This document shows positions 42,371 through 51,647 of a stretch of DNA of 64,000 bases, in pieces. A program made the translations under genes and the position numbers. Below the pieces are notes generated by a model. That model did not search any database. It saw only the letters and a program-made list of their open reading frames with translations, and was not told where the DNA came from. Position 1 is the stretch's first letter. Each line of letters begins with the position of its first letter. The stretch comes from an uncultured Christensenella sp. (GTDB taxonomy: Bacteria; Bacillota; Clostridia; Christensenellales; Borkfalkiaceae): assembly GCA_910578065.1 (NCBI GenBank), contig CAJTPB010000002.1:83507-147506 (forward strand), read 5' to 3'.

Positions 42371-43159
42371 ATGAAAGTAGGTATTTCCACCGCAACGCTG
42401 TTTTTGCGCAAATATAACGAAGAAGCGCTTTCTCTTTTCGACGAATGGGGAATAAAAGAAACGGAAGTTTTTTTGGCTACCTTTTCCGAATACGAGCCGA
42501 CGTTCGCCGCTCGGTTAAAAGAGCAAAAGGGAAGCGTTCGCGTGCACTCGGTTCACGTGTTAAACACGCAGTTCGAGCCGCAGTTATATAACGATCATCC
42601 GCGCGCCAAGCAAGACGCATATTTCTGGTTGGGCAAGGTGATGGAATCTGCCCGCATTTTGGGCGCGGAATGTTATACCTTTCACGGGCTTGCGCGTTTA
42701 AAGCGCACCTTTCGCGAAAATTTCGAGCGGGCGGGAACGCTCACGCGGGAAATCGCGCAATTTTGCGCGGGATTCGGCGCGCGCTTATGTTACGAAAACG
42801 TAGAGTGGGCGTTTTACAACCGCCCCGGCGTATTCGGCGAATTAAAGGCGCGCTGCCCCGCGCTCGGCGGCGTGCTCGATTTAAAGCAGGCGCGCATTTC
42901 GGGGTATCCCTATCAAGATTATCTTTCCGAAATGGGAAACGCAATTACACATGTGCATGTAAGCGATTATAACGATATGGGAAGAATGTGTCTTCCCGGC
43001 AGGGGGAATTTCGATTTCGACGAACTGTTTGCCCGTTTGCGCGACGTAGGGTTTCACGGTCCGCTGCTCATCGAAAATTATAAAGACGATTACGCCGATT
43101 TGCGCGAGTTACAGCGTTCGTACGAGTTTCTTGCGGAAAAGGCGGAAAAATACAGTTAA
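42371..43159 (+). CDS. Sugar phosphate isomerase/epimerase-type TIM barrel
   Basis: 262 residues from the ATG at 42371; AAAAGGAA lies upstream. The barrel pattern of the xylose isomerase-like superfamily is clear: VGISTATLFLR, VRVHSVHVLN, CYTFHGLAR, LCYENVEWAF (metal-binding Glu near 140), LDLKQARISG, HVHVSDYNDMGRMCLPGRG and LLIENYKDDY (second metal Glu near 237). It is probably a metal-dependent isomerase or epimerase of a sugar or polyol; substrate unknown. Confidence 0.88.
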   Translation: MKVGISTATLFLRKYNEEALSLFDEWGIKETEVFLATFSEYEPTFAARLKEQKGSVRVHSVHVLNTQFEPQLYNDHPRAKQDAYFWLGKVMESARILGAECYTFHGLARLKRTFRENFERAGTLTREIAQFCAGFGARLCYENVEWAFYNRPGVFGELKARCPALGGVLDLKQARISGYPYQDYLSEMGNAITHVHVSDYNDMGRMCLPGRGNFDFDELFARLRDVGFHGPLLIENYKDDYADLRELQRSYEFLAEKAEKYS

Positions 43160-43170
43160 AGAGGGGTTAA

Positions 43171-45639
43171 ATGTTAAGGGTTATCAATTTGGTAAAGCGG
43201 TATCAGACGAAGGGGGAAGTCGTTACCGCGTTGAACGGCGTTTCGGTGGATTTTCCCGAAACGGGCATGGTGTTTTTGTTGGGAAAATCGGGCAGCGGGA
43301 AGTCTACGCTTTTAAACGTTTCGGGCGGGTTGGATACGCCCGACGAAGGGGAGATTATTGTAAAAGGCAAGTCTTCGCGGGATTTTTCGCAAAGCGATTT
43401 CGATGCCTACCGCAATACATACGTGGGGTTTATCTTTCAAGAATACAATGTTTTAAACGAATTTACGGTAAAAGAAAACGTCGCGCTCGCGCTCGAATTA
43501 CAGGGCAAACCGCGCGACGAAGCGCTGATAGACAGCCTGTTGAAACAGGTGGAAATGTCGGAAATGGCAGATCGGCGCCCCAACACCCTTTCGGGCGGGC
43601 AAAAACAGCGCGTTGCCATTGCCCGCGCTTTGGTGAAAAATCCCGAAATCATTATGGCGGACGAGCCGACGGGCGCGCTCGATTCGGAAACGGGCAGGCA
43701 GGTGTTCGATACTTTAAAGAAACTTTCCGCCGAGAAACTTGTGGTCGTCGTATCGCACGATCGGGAATTTGCCGAAACGTACGCCGACCGCATTATCGAG
43801 TTAAAAGACGGTTGCATCGTATCCGACGTAAGCAGGGGAACGGACGGGCAGGAACACGCGAACGTGTGCTCTCTTTCCGAAAAAAAGATTTCGATCGGCT
43901 GCGGCGCCGCGCTTACCCGAGAGGAGATGGAAAAAGTATGCGCGTTTCTTAAAAACGGTAAGGGGAAGTTTGTCATTTCCGCCGAGGAAGAAGATTTGAA
44001 AAATCTGCCCGCCGAACGGCAGAGCGGCGGCTTTTCCCAAACGACGCAAACGCGCGCCCGCGTGTACGAAAAGGACGAAAGCAAATTTATCAAATCCAAA
44101 TTCCCTTTGCGCCACGCGGTAAGAATGGGGCTTTCGGGGCTGCGGTTTAAGCCTATTCGGCTTGCCGTTACCGTTGTGCTTTCTACGCTCGCTTTTTTGG
44201 TGTTCGGCATGTTTTCTACGTTGATCACCTTCGATCAAAGCAAAGTTGCGGCGAATACGCTGTACGAATCGCAGTATACGGGAGCGATCGTCCGTAAAAA
44301 AGCGATCGCGCATTTTAAAGAGGCGGTAAGCGGCAAAGCGGTTACCATGGAATTCGGCACGGGGAACGCGGGCGCGCGCTTTACGCAGGAAGAAATAGAA
44401 ACCTTTCAAAAAGAGTATCCGCAGCTGGAATTTATTCCCGCTTACGATATGAACTTGGCGGGCGGGCTGGAATTTAAAGAAACGTCGATGGGGTATTCCG
44501 AATCGACTAATTACTATTACCGTCAGCTTACTTCCTTCCGCGCGTTTGCAGACGTTGCGGCGATCCGCGATAAAAGCGATTACACCCTTGTTGCGGGCAA
44601 GTATCCCGAAAAAGAAAACGAGTGTTTGATCTCTACAAAGGTATACGAGGCGTTTTGCCTTTACGGGCACGCTTCGAGCGAGGGCGTTACGCCCGTGCGC
44701 TCGTACGAGGACATGATCGGAAAAAGCATTCCGTTGGTGGCGGACTTCTCTTCGAGAATCACGTTAAAAGTAACGGGGATTTTAGAAACGCACGAATCGT
44801 TTGCGGCGTACGAGCACTTAAAAGATCCCGCCGTCGCCGCCGACTTTAAAAGTTATGAAGACGAGATCGCCGAATATAAAACGGTATATTTAAATTCTAT
44901 TTCTTCGATCGCGTTTGTTTCGGGCGGCTTCCGCGAATTTTACGGCAGATTCGATGCGGAAACCGACCGCGTGCAAAAAGAAATCAACGAATTGAGCATG
45001 AAGTACGGTCCTTGGAACAATTACCGCCGTTTTACGGGAAGCAGCTACCAAGAACCGGACGAAGCGTATTGCCAATTTTTAATCGCGTCGTTAAAAAACG
45101 ACCGAAGAAAGAAATGCGATTTGATGATGCGCGCAATCAACGAATCGGGCGATGCGGATCGGGATTTGGTTTATAAAGTAAATACGCTGAGCTTTACTTC
45201 CGAAATTTCTTCGGGCAAAAACATTATCGACGACATGATGCCCATACTGGGCGGCGCTTCGGGCGTGTTGGCGTTGTTTTCCGCCCTGCTGTTGTTTAAC
45301 TTTATTTCGGCAAGCGTAAACGGGAAGAAAAAGGATATCGGAATTTTGCGCGCGGTGGGCGCGCGCGGGATAGACGTGTTTAAAATCTTTTTTGCGGAAG
45401 CGCTGGCGGTAACCACTTTGTGTTTTGCCCTTGCCTGCGGAGGAAGCGCGATCGGGTGCGCGATCGTAAACGGATCGTTTATATCGCGGGGCGTTCTTAC
45501 GTTTAAAATACTTTTGTTCGACGGGTTGAACGCGCTGTTCGTGCTTGCAATCTCGTTGCTTACGGCGCTGCTTGCAACGGTGATTCCCGTGCGTTCGCTT
45601 GTAAAAAAGAAGCCCGTCGAAGCCATTCGCGCGCTGTAA
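43171..45639 (+). CDS. ABC exporter: ATPase fused to FtsX-type permease
   Basis: 822 residues. The N-terminal ATPase has Walker A LLGKSGSGKSTLLN (near 37-46), FIFQEYNVLNEFTV (Q-loop), signature LSGGQKQRVAIARAL, Walker B EIIMADEPTGALD and VVVVSHDREFA. One membrane segment follows near 330-350, then a large extracytoplasmic domain of about 330 residues, and three membrane segments at the end (ALFSALLLFNFISA, ALAVTTLCFALACGG, LFVLAISLLTALLATVIPVR). This is the MacB/FtsX-like layout, which moves or releases lipids, peptides or lipoproteins by mechanotransmission. Cargo unknown. No sensor kinase is next to it. Confidence 0.92.
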   Translation: MLRVINLVKRYQTKGEVVTALNGVSVDFPETGMVFLLGKSGSGKSTLLNVSGGLDTPDEGEIIVKGKSSRDFSQSDFDAYRNTYVGFIFQEYNVLNEFTVKENVALALELQGKPRDEALIDSLLKQVEMSEMADRRPNTLSGGQKQRVAIARALVKNPEIIMADEPTGALDSETGRQVFDTLKKLSAEKLVVVVSHDREFAETYADRIIELKDGCIVSDVSRGTDGQEHANVCSLSEKKISIGCGAALTREEMEKVCAFLKNGKGKFVISAEEEDLKNLPAERQSGGFSQTTQTRARVYEKDESKFIKSKFPLRHAVRMGLSGLRFKPIRLAVTVVLSTLAFLVFGMFSTLITFDQSKVAANTLYESQYTGAIVRKKAIAHFKEAVSGKAVTMEFGTGNAGARFTQEEIETFQKEYPQLEFIPAYDMNLAGGLEFKETSMGYSESTNYYYRQLTSFRAFADVAAIRDKSDYTLVAGKYPEKENECLISTKVYEAFCLYGHASSEGVTPVRSYEDMIGKSIPLVADFSSRITLKVTGILETHESFAAYEHLKDPAVAADFKSYEDEIAEYKTVYLNSISSIAFVSGGFREFYGRFDAETDRVQKEINELSMKYGPWNNYRRFTGSSYQEPDEAYCQFLIASLKNDRRKKCDLMMRAINESGDADRDLVYKVNTLSFTSEISSGKNIIDDMMPILGGASGVLALFSALLLFNFISASVNGKKKDIGILRAVGARGIDVFKIFFAEALAVTTLCFALACGGSAIGCAIVNGSFISRGVLTFKILLFDGLNALFVLAISLLTALLATVIPVRSLVKKKPVEAIRAL

Positions 45640-45688
45640 AAAACTTTGCGCTTTTCGGGAAAAATTGCGCGATCGGCGCGAAAAAAAT

Positions 45689-45717
45689 TTGACAATTCTT
45701 TTGCGCTTTGCTATAAT
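45689..45717 (+). promoter_or_regulatory. Strong sigma-A promoter of rpsU
   Basis: TTGACA, 17-bp spacer, TATAAT: both consensus boxes perfect. The leader carries GAAGGAGGG. Confidence 0.9.
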
Positions 45718-45761
45718 AATCGGGTAATAAGTGCCGAGGGCGAAGGAGGGTAGAAAAAAGC

Positions 45762-45938
45762 ATGTCTACGATCAAAGTCGGTGAAAACGAAAATCTTGAA
45801 AGCGCATTGCGTCGTTTTAAGAGAAAGTGCTCTCGCGACGGCATTATCGGCGATCTCAGAAAGAAAGAATTTTACGAAAAACCTTCCGTAAAAAAGAGAA
45901 AGAAGTCGGAAGCCGCGAGAAAAAGAAATAAGAACTAA
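45762..45938 (+). CDS. rpsU: 30S ribosomal protein bS21
   Basis: 58 residues: MSTIKVGENENLESALRRFK, then KCSRDGIIGDLRKKEFYEKP and a lysine/arginine-rich tail ending RKRNKN. This is the standard S21 sequence, which helps mRNA binding on the small subunit. The ribosome binding site GGAGGG is strong. It has its own promoter and terminator. In many Bacillota gatB/yqeY follows; here a different small gene does. Confidence 0.97.
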   Translation: MSTIKVGENENLESALRRFKRKCSRDGIIGDLRKKEFYEKPSVKKRKKSEAARKRNKN

Positions 45939-45943
45939 CGAAG

Positions 45944-45972
45944 AATCCGTAACGCGCGTTACGGATTTTTTA
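45944..45972 (+). terminator. Intrinsic terminator after rpsU
   Basis: AATCCGTAACG and its complement form a long stem, followed by TTTTTT. Confidence 0.9.
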
Positions 45973-46013
45973 ATGCGGAATTTGTCGAAACAAAAAGAAC
46001 GGTCGGAGGCGTT

Positions 46014-46409
46014 ATGGAACGTACGTTGAAATCACTCGCAAGAGAAGCAAAACAACGCATGAAAAAAGGATTCTGGAAAGAATGCGAAGAAGAACTGATC
46101 AGCGAACGGACGCACGCGAAAGAACAAGGGATCAACGAAAGTAAAATGGAACGCTATTTTACGCAAAAGGTTACGACGAAGATCAAAGGCGAACAGACGG
46201 ACGACTTTTATGTAAAGGTGCGCGAACTGTTGCTGGCAGAAGGGGAGGTTTCCGACGCGATCGGGCGGCTTACCGACAGAGAGTATTACGCTACCCTTTC
46301 CTATTCGGAACAGCAGCGGTATACCCTCGACCTTTCCGAAAAATATCTGCGCGCGTTAGAGCGGTTTAAACGGGAATACGAGTTCGAGATTAAAGGGCGA
46401 AAGAGTTGA
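46014..46409 (+). CDS. Unknown charged helical protein, 131 residues
   Basis: No family recognised. The sequence is rich in Glu, Lys and Arg and almost certainly all-helical (ERTLKSLAREAKQRMKKG, ERFKREYEFEIKGRKS). There is no signal peptide, cysteine cluster or membrane segment. CGGAGG precedes the ATG at a good distance. The gene sits between rpsU and pcrA, and its last codons contain the pcrA -35 box. A nucleic-acid or ribosome-associated role would fit the setting, but this is a guess. Confidence 0.65.
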   Translation: MERTLKSLAREAKQRMKKGFWKECEEELISERTHAKEQGINESKMERYFTQKVTTKIKGEQTDDFYVKVRELLLAEGEVSDAIGRLTDREYYATLSYSEQQRYTLDLSEKYLRALERFKREYEFEIKGRKS

Positions 46410-46417
46410 AAACTCTT
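46401..46417. promoter_or_regulatory. Perfect inverted repeat over pcrA -35 box
   Basis: AAGAGTT GAA AACTCTT, 7-bp arms with a 3-base centre. It covers the -35 box of pcrA and the stop codon of the gene before it. There is no T-run after it, so it looks more like an operator than a terminator. Confidence 0.45.
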
Positions 46418-46434
46418 CCCGTTTGTGGTATAAT
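46406..46434 (+). promoter_or_regulatory. Sigma-A promoter of pcrA with almost no leader
   Basis: TTGAAA, 17-bp spacer, TATAAT. Only eight bases lie between the -10 box and the ATG at 46443, so transcription is predicted to start one to three bases before the start codon. Confidence 0.85.
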
Positions 46435-46442
46435 AAAACGGT

Positions 46443-48758
46443 ATGAGTCACTTAACCGAAACACTGAACGAAGAACAGATTTTGCCCGTATACGAAACGG
46501 AAGGCGCGGTATTGGTGCTTGCCGGCGCGGGCAGCGGAAAAACGCGCGTGCTTACTTCGCGCATTGCATATTTGATAGAAGAGAAGGGCGTTTTGCCCTC
46601 CTCTGTTTTGTCCATTACCTTTACCAACAAAGCCGCAAACGAAATGAAAGAACGCCTTTCCGCCATGACGGATATCGGCGGAATGTGGGTTTGCACCATT
46701 CACTCGATGTGCGTGCGCATTTTAAGAATGTTTGCGGAAAAGCGCGGTTTAACGGAAAACTTTTCTATCTATTCGGAGCAAGAGCGCACCGCCGTGATCA
46801 AACAGGCGTTTAAGGAAAGCGACCTCGATGACGAAGATAATTTGTTAAAATCGGTAAAGTGGCACATTTCCAACGCGAAAATGCTGGGGCTTTCCCCCGA
46901 AGAGTACAACAAGCAGTACGATTACGAGCGCAATATCGAAACGATCGTAAAAGTGTACATAAAATACAGCTTGCATTTAAAGAAGAATAACGCACTCGAC
47001 TTCGACGATCTGCTGTTGGAAGCGCGCGCCCTGCTTGCCGAAGACAAAGAAGCGCTCGAATATCTTGCGGGCAAGTTCCGCTATATTCATGTGGACGAGT
47101 TTCAAGATACCAACACGGTGCAGTTCGATATTATTAAAATGCTCTCTTCCGTACACGGAAATTTGTTTGTCGTCGGCGACGACGATCAGTCCATTTACGG
47201 CTGGCGCGGAGCGAAGATCGAAAATATTTTGCACTTCGAACGCTCTTTCCCCAATGCAAAAACATTTAAGTTGCAGCGCAATTACCGTTCCACCAAGGCG
47301 ATTTTGGCGCTTGCAAACGCTTCTATCGGGCACAACGCCATGCGCAAGCGCAAACAGTTATGGACGGAAAACGACGAAGGGGAAAAGCCCGTTTATTACG
47401 AGGCGGAAGACGAAACAAGCGAAGCGCTGTATGCCGCGCGCATTATTTCGGAAGCGCGGAAAAGCGGATACCGCCTTTCCGATTTTGCCGTTTTAATGCG
47501 GTTGAACGCGCTTACCCGCGCATACGAACAGGAATTTACAAAGTACGGCATTAAGTATAAAGTGTTCGGCGGGTTCAAATTCTACGAGCGCAAAGAGATT
47601 AAAGATATTTTGGCGTATCTGCGCTTGATCGCAAACCCTTTCGACAGCGAAGCGGTCATGCGCGTGATCAACGTTCCCCGCCGCGGCATCGGCGAAAAGA
47701 CTATTCAGGCGCTTAGCGATTACGCGCAAAGGGAAGAACTTTCGCTGTACGACGCCGTGCTCGACGCGGACGTGCTTCCGCTGAACGCGGGCACCAAACA
47801 GAAATTGCACGCGTTCGGCGATTATATCAAAGATTTGGTCATCCGTTCGCAAGACCTCACCGCCGATCTTCTTACCGCGTACTTGATTAAAACTTCGGGC
47901 ATGCGCGAACAGTATGCCGACAGTTCGGACGAGTCCATCGCCAAATGCGCCAATATCGATGAATTTCAAAACTCGGTGGACGAGTTTGTGCGCATGAACG
48001 AAGAAGCGAGCCTTTCCGATTATTTACAGCAGATCACGCTGTATTCGGATACGGACGAAATGGACGACGGCGATTACGTGACGATCGCCACCGTGCACGC
48101 CGTAAAGGGGTTGGAATACCGCTGCGTATTTTTGTGCGGGCTGGAAGAAAGCGTTATGCCCGTATCGCGCGCGCTCGATAATCCCGCCGATTTGGAAGAG
48201 GAACGCCGGCTGATGTACGTTGCGATCACCCGCGCCCGCGAACGGCTTTGGCTTACGCGTTCGCGCTCCCGCTATTTATACGGCAAGCGGGAACCTACCT
48301 CCCGTTCGCAATTCGTGGAAGAGTTGAAAAGCGAATTGAACTTGCGCGCGGAACAGCCCCGCTATTCGGGCGATTATTACGGGGGCGGGCGCGCTTCGAG
48401 CGGATACGGGGGATACGGCGGATATGCGTCGTCTGCTCCGCGCAGAATTTCTTCGGCGACCGCTTACCAAAAGCGGGGGGAAGACGAAGGCTTTCGCACG
48501 TTCGGCGGGGGCGCCAAAACTTCCGCCGCGCCCGTGCGGTTCGGCAACGTGGGAACGGCGCACAGCAAGCCGTCTGCGGGGAAAGACGTTTCCCGCTATC
48601 GCGAAGGGGTAAGCGTGCGGCACGCCCGCTTCGGCGACGGCGTGATCGTCGCCACCCGCGGAGAGGGGAGTAATCTTATCGTTACCGTAAAGTTTGCGGT
48701 TGCGGGCAATAAAGATCTGGCGGCGGCGCTTGCCCCGCTCGAAATTATTTCGGAGTAA
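46443..48758 (+). CDS. pcrA: ATP-dependent DNA helicase PcrA/UvrD
   Basis: 771 residues. The first residues MSHLTETLNEEQILPVYETE align with normal PcrA starts, so this ATG is right although no ribosome binding site precedes it. Superfamily 1A motifs: LAGAGSGKTRVLTSR (I, near 30), SITFTNKAANEM (Ia), HVDEFQDTN (II), VVGDDDQSIYGWRGA (III), LQRNYRS (IV), ATVHAVKGLEYRCVFL (V) and RLMYVAITRAR (VI). The C-terminal 130 residues are low-complexity (Gly, Ser, Tyr) followed by a Tudor-like end (GDGVIVATRGEGSN) known to bind RNA polymerase in PcrA. It acts in repair and replication-transcription conflict. Confidence 0.97.
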   Translation: MSHLTETLNEEQILPVYETEGAVLVLAGAGSGKTRVLTSRIAYLIEEKGVLPSSVLSITFTNKAANEMKERLSAMTDIGGMWVCTIHSMCVRILRMFAEKRGLTENFSIYSEQERTAVIKQAFKESDLDDEDNLLKSVKWHISNAKMLGLSPEEYNKQYDYERNIETIVKVYIKYSLHLKKNNALDFDDLLLEARALLAEDKEALEYLAGKFRYIHVDEFQDTNTVQFDIIKMLSSVHGNLFVVGDDDQSIYGWRGAKIENILHFERSFPNAKTFKLQRNYRSTKAILALANASIGHNAMRKRKQLWTENDEGEKPVYYEAEDETSEALYAARIISEARKSGYRLSDFAVLMRLNALTRAYEQEFTKYGIKYKVFGGFKFYERKEIKDILAYLRLIANPFDSEAVMRVINVPRRGIGEKTIQALSDYAQREELSLYDAVLDADVLPLNAGTKQKLHAFGDYIKDLVIRSQDLTADLLTAYLIKTSGMREQYADSSDESIAKCANIDEFQNSVDEFVRMNEEASLSDYLQQITLYSDTDEMDDGDYVTIATVHAVKGLEYRCVFLCGLEESVMPVSRALDNPADLEEERRLMYVAITRARERLWLTRSRSRYLYGKREPTSRSQFVEELKSELNLRAEQPRYSGDYYGGGRASSGYGGYGGYASSAPRRISSATAYQKRGEDEGFRTFGGGAKTSAAPVRFGNVGTAHSKPSAGKDVSRYREGVSVRHARFGDGVIVATRGEGSNLIVTVKFAVAGNKDLAAALAPLEIISE

Positions 48759-48762
48759 AGGT

Positions 48763-50706
48763 ATGGATCGCAGAAAAGAACTTTGCGACATTTTAAACCG
48801 CTGGGCGCACGAGTATTACGTGCTCGACGCTCCCAGCGTTTCGGATGCGGAGTACGATAAGCTGTACGACGAACTGCGCGAGTTGGAACGGGAAAGCGGA
48901 TACGTTTCGCCCGATTCTCCCACCCGCCGCGTAGGGGGCGAACCGGTTGCGGAATTCGGCAAGCACGAACACATCGCGCGGCTGTACAGCTTAGATAAGG
49001 CGGTAACGGCGGACGAACTTAACGCCTTTTTTACCCGCGTGCAGAAGATCCGGGCGAACGCGGAATTTACCGTGGAATACAAATTCGACGGGCTTACCGT
49101 ATGTTTGACTTACGAAGGGGGCGCGTTCACCCGCGCGACCACGCGCGGCAACGGCGTAGAGGGGGAAGACGTAACGGCGCAGGCGCTTACCATAATGAGT
49201 TTCCCGCTTAACATTTCGTACACGGGCACGCTGGAAGTGCGGGGGGAAGCGGTGATTCGTCTTTCCGCTTTGCGCAAGTATAACGAACGGCACCCCGACG
49301 AACCGCTGAAAAACGCGCGTAACGCCGCGGCGGGGGCGATCCGCAACCTCGATCCCAAAGTGACCAAAACGCGCAATCCCGAAATTTTGTTTTACGACGT
49401 CAATTACCGTTCGGAGGGCAAAGAACTTTCGCAGCAGGAAGCGATGGACTTTTTGCGCAAAGAGGGGTTTGCGACTTATCCCTATTTCAAACTGTGCAAA
49501 ACGCCCGAAGAGGTGCAAAGCGCGATCGACGAAATCGAAATCGAACGCAAGCGGATAGACGTTTTAACGGACGGCGCCGTTGTAAAAGTAAACGCGCCCG
49601 CCGTACGCGCGGCGATGGGCTTTACCGATAAATTCCCCCGCTGGGCGATCGCCTACAAGTTCGAAGCGGAAGAGGCGGAAACCACGGTAAAGCGCGTGTT
49701 TTGGCAGGTGGGAAGAACGGGCAAACTTACCCCGTTGGCAGAAGTGGAACCGATAGAACTTGCGGGCGCGACGGTGCGCCGTGCCACGCTGAATAACTTC
49801 GGCGATATCGAGCGGAAAGACGTAAAGGTAAATTCCCGCGTAATGATCCGCCGCTCCAACGAGGTGATTCCCGAAATTTTAGGGGCGGTTTCCCATACCG
49901 AAGGAAGCGTTCCCGTAGAAAAGCCGTGTATCTGCCCCGCTTGCGGAAGCGCGGTAAAAGAGGCGGGCGCAAATTTGTTTTGCACCAACCGCGCGTGCCC
50001 GCCCAGAATTATCGCCAAACTTACCCATTACTGTTCGAAAAACGCCGCCGACGTAGAGGGCATGTCGGAAGCGACGCTTACCATGTTATACGAAAAACGC
50101 GGCGTTCGCAGGTTTTCCGATTTATACCGTTTGACGGCGGAAGATTTTTCCGCGCTCGAAGGGTTTAAAGCGAAAAAAATCGAAAACGCGCTTCATTCCG
50201 TTCAAGCGAGCAAGCAAATTCCCCTCGATCGGTTTTTATATGCGTTGGGTATCGAAGGGATCGGCAGGGTCGCCGCGCGCGATCTTGCGGCGTACGGCAG
50301 CGTAGAAGCGGTTGCCGCGCGCACCTTCGAAGAGTTGATCGCGCTTGAAAACGTGGGGGAAATTACCGCAAACAATATTCTCGCCTATTTTGCCGACGAG
50401 GAAAACCGCGAAGAGCTTGCGCGCTTAAAACAGTTAGGCGTAACCGCTTACGGCAAGCGGGCTTCCGCCGGAGGGGTGTTCGCGGGGCAAAACGTTGTGC
50501 TTACGGGAAGTTTGGATTCCCTTTCCCGCACGGAAGCGCAAAAGCTGATCGAAGCGGAAGGGGGCGTGTGCCAAAGCGCCGTTACGGCGAAAACCTCCCT
50601 TGTCGTTGCGGGGGAAAAGGCGGGCGGCAAGCTGCAAAAAGCGGAAAAAGCGGGGATTCCTATTATCGGCGAAGAGGAATTTTTGCGCCGTTTGCAAAAA
50701 GATTAA
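48763..50706 (+). CDS. ligA: NAD-dependent DNA ligase LigA
   Basis: 647 residues from the ATG at 48763 (GGAGTAAAGGT ahead). Order: Ia domain (HEYYVLDAPSVSDAEYD), nucleotidyltransferase with EYKFDGLT (adenylated Lys near 107; the motif is usually K-L/I-D-G, here KFDG), OB fold, zinc finger (CPAC and CTNRACP), helix-hairpin-helix repeats (GIEGIGRVAARDLA) and BRCT domain (GQNVVLTGSLDSLSRTEAQK). It seals nicks using NAD. It follows pcrA by 4 bp; pcrA-ligA is a common pair in Bacillota. Confidence 0.97.
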   Translation: MDRRKELCDILNRWAHEYYVLDAPSVSDAEYDKLYDELRELERESGYVSPDSPTRRVGGEPVAEFGKHEHIARLYSLDKAVTADELNAFFTRVQKIRANAEFTVEYKFDGLTVCLTYEGGAFTRATTRGNGVEGEDVTAQALTIMSFPLNISYTGTLEVRGEAVIRLSALRKYNERHPDEPLKNARNAAAGAIRNLDPKVTKTRNPEILFYDVNYRSEGKELSQQEAMDFLRKEGFATYPYFKLCKTPEEVQSAIDEIEIERKRIDVLTDGAVVKVNAPAVRAAMGFTDKFPRWAIAYKFEAEEAETTVKRVFWQVGRTGKLTPLAEVEPIELAGATVRRATLNNFGDIERKDVKVNSRVMIRRSNEVIPEILGAVSHTEGSVPVEKPCICPACGSAVKEAGANLFCTNRACPPRIIAKLTHYCSKNAADVEGMSEATLTMLYEKRGVRRFSDLYRLTAEDFSALEGFKAKKIENALHSVQASKQIPLDRFLYALGIEGIGRVAARDLAAYGSVEAVAARTFEELIALENVGEITANNILAYFADEENREELARLKQLGVTAYGKRASAGGVFAGQNVVLTGSLDSLSRTEAQKLIEAEGGVCQSAVTAKTSLVVAGEKAGGKLQKAEKAGIPIIGEEEFLRRLQKD

Positions 50707-50713
50707 AAATTGC

Positions 50714-50742
50714 TTGAAATCTCGCGTTCCTTATGGTATAAT
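50714..50742 (+). promoter_or_regulatory. Sigma-A promoter of yicC-gmk-rpoZ
   Basis: TTGAAA, 17-bp spacer, TATAAT. The leader of about 25 bases contains AAAGGA before the ATG at 50772, a normal leader in contrast to pcrA. Confidence 0.82.
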
Positions 50743-50771
50743 TTACAAAAGCACAAAGGAAACAAAAAAAC

Positions 50772-51644
50772 ATGTTCAGCATGACGGGCTTCGGAAAAGG
50801 CGAATATCGCGAAAACGGCATCGATCTTACGGTGGAACTGAAAACGGTGAACAACCGTTTTTTGGATATTTCCGTAAAAAGTCCGCGCATTTTCGCGGCG
50901 TTCGAAGAAAGCGTGCGCGCGCTTGTGCGGGAAAAACTTTCGCGCGGGCACGTAGACGTGTTTATCAGTTATAACGACAGGCGGGAACGGGAAAAAAGTT
51001 TATATGTAGATCTGGCGGCGGCGCGTTCGTATGCGGAAGCGGCAAGGCAAATCAAACAAGCGTTTCCCGACCTTGCGGACGATATTACAATATCGAGCGT
51101 TCTGCGCTTTCCCGACGTGCTCCGCCAAGAAGAGGTTTCGGGCGCGGACGACGTGTTGGAAAACGCGCTGCGCGTTGCGCTTACCCGCGCGCTGTCTTCG
51201 CTTGCGGAAATGCGTTTGCAGGAAGGGGAACGGCTGAAAAAAGACCTTTTGACCCGCATGGATACCATCGAGGCGCTGCGCGATAAAATCGCAACCCGCG
51301 CGCCCCTCGTGGCGGAAGAATACCGTAAAAAACTGACCGAGCGCATCAACGAATATTTAAACGGAAAGGCGGACGAAAGCCGCATTTTAACGGAAGCGGC
51401 GATTTTTGCCGATAAGTGCAATATCGACGAAGAGCTTACCCGTTTAAGTTCGCACATCGCAGAATTCCGCAACATTTGCAAAAGCGATACGGTGGGCAGA
51501 AAACTCGATTTCCTCGTGCAGGAATTCAACCGCGAATGCAACACCGTTTGCAGTAAATCCAACGACGTAACGCTGACTTCCGCCGCGCTCGAAATGAAGA
51601 ACGAAATCGAAAAAGTGCGCGAACAGATTCAGAATTTGGAGTAA
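50772..51644 (+). CDS. yicC: YicC family endoribonuclease
   Basis: 290 residues. MTGFGKGEYRENG and the C-terminal EFNRECNTVCSKSNDVTLT with MKNEIEKVREQIQNLE are diagnostic of YicC/YloC. Members are endoribonucleases involved in small-RNA and mRNA decay. It is directly followed by gmk, as across Bacillota, although remA (DUF370), often in between, is missing. Confidence 0.94.
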   Translation: MFSMTGFGKGEYRENGIDLTVELKTVNNRFLDISVKSPRIFAAFEESVRALVREKLSRGHVDVFISYNDRREREKSLYVDLAAARSYAEAARQIKQAFPDLADDITISSVLRFPDVLRQEEVSGADDVLENALRVALTRALSSLAEMRLQEGERLKKDLLTRMDTIEALRDKIATRAPLVAEEYRKKLTERINEYLNGKADESRILTEAAIFADKCNIDEELTRLSSHIAEFRNICKSDTVGRKLDFLVQEFNRECNTVCSKSNDVTLTSAALEMKNEIEKVREQIQNLE

Positions 51645-51647
51645 GCG

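Noticed and set aside
46014..46409. GatB/YqeY gene, expected after rpsU
   Set aside because: The protein is shorter and shares none of the YqeY features; I leave it as unknown.
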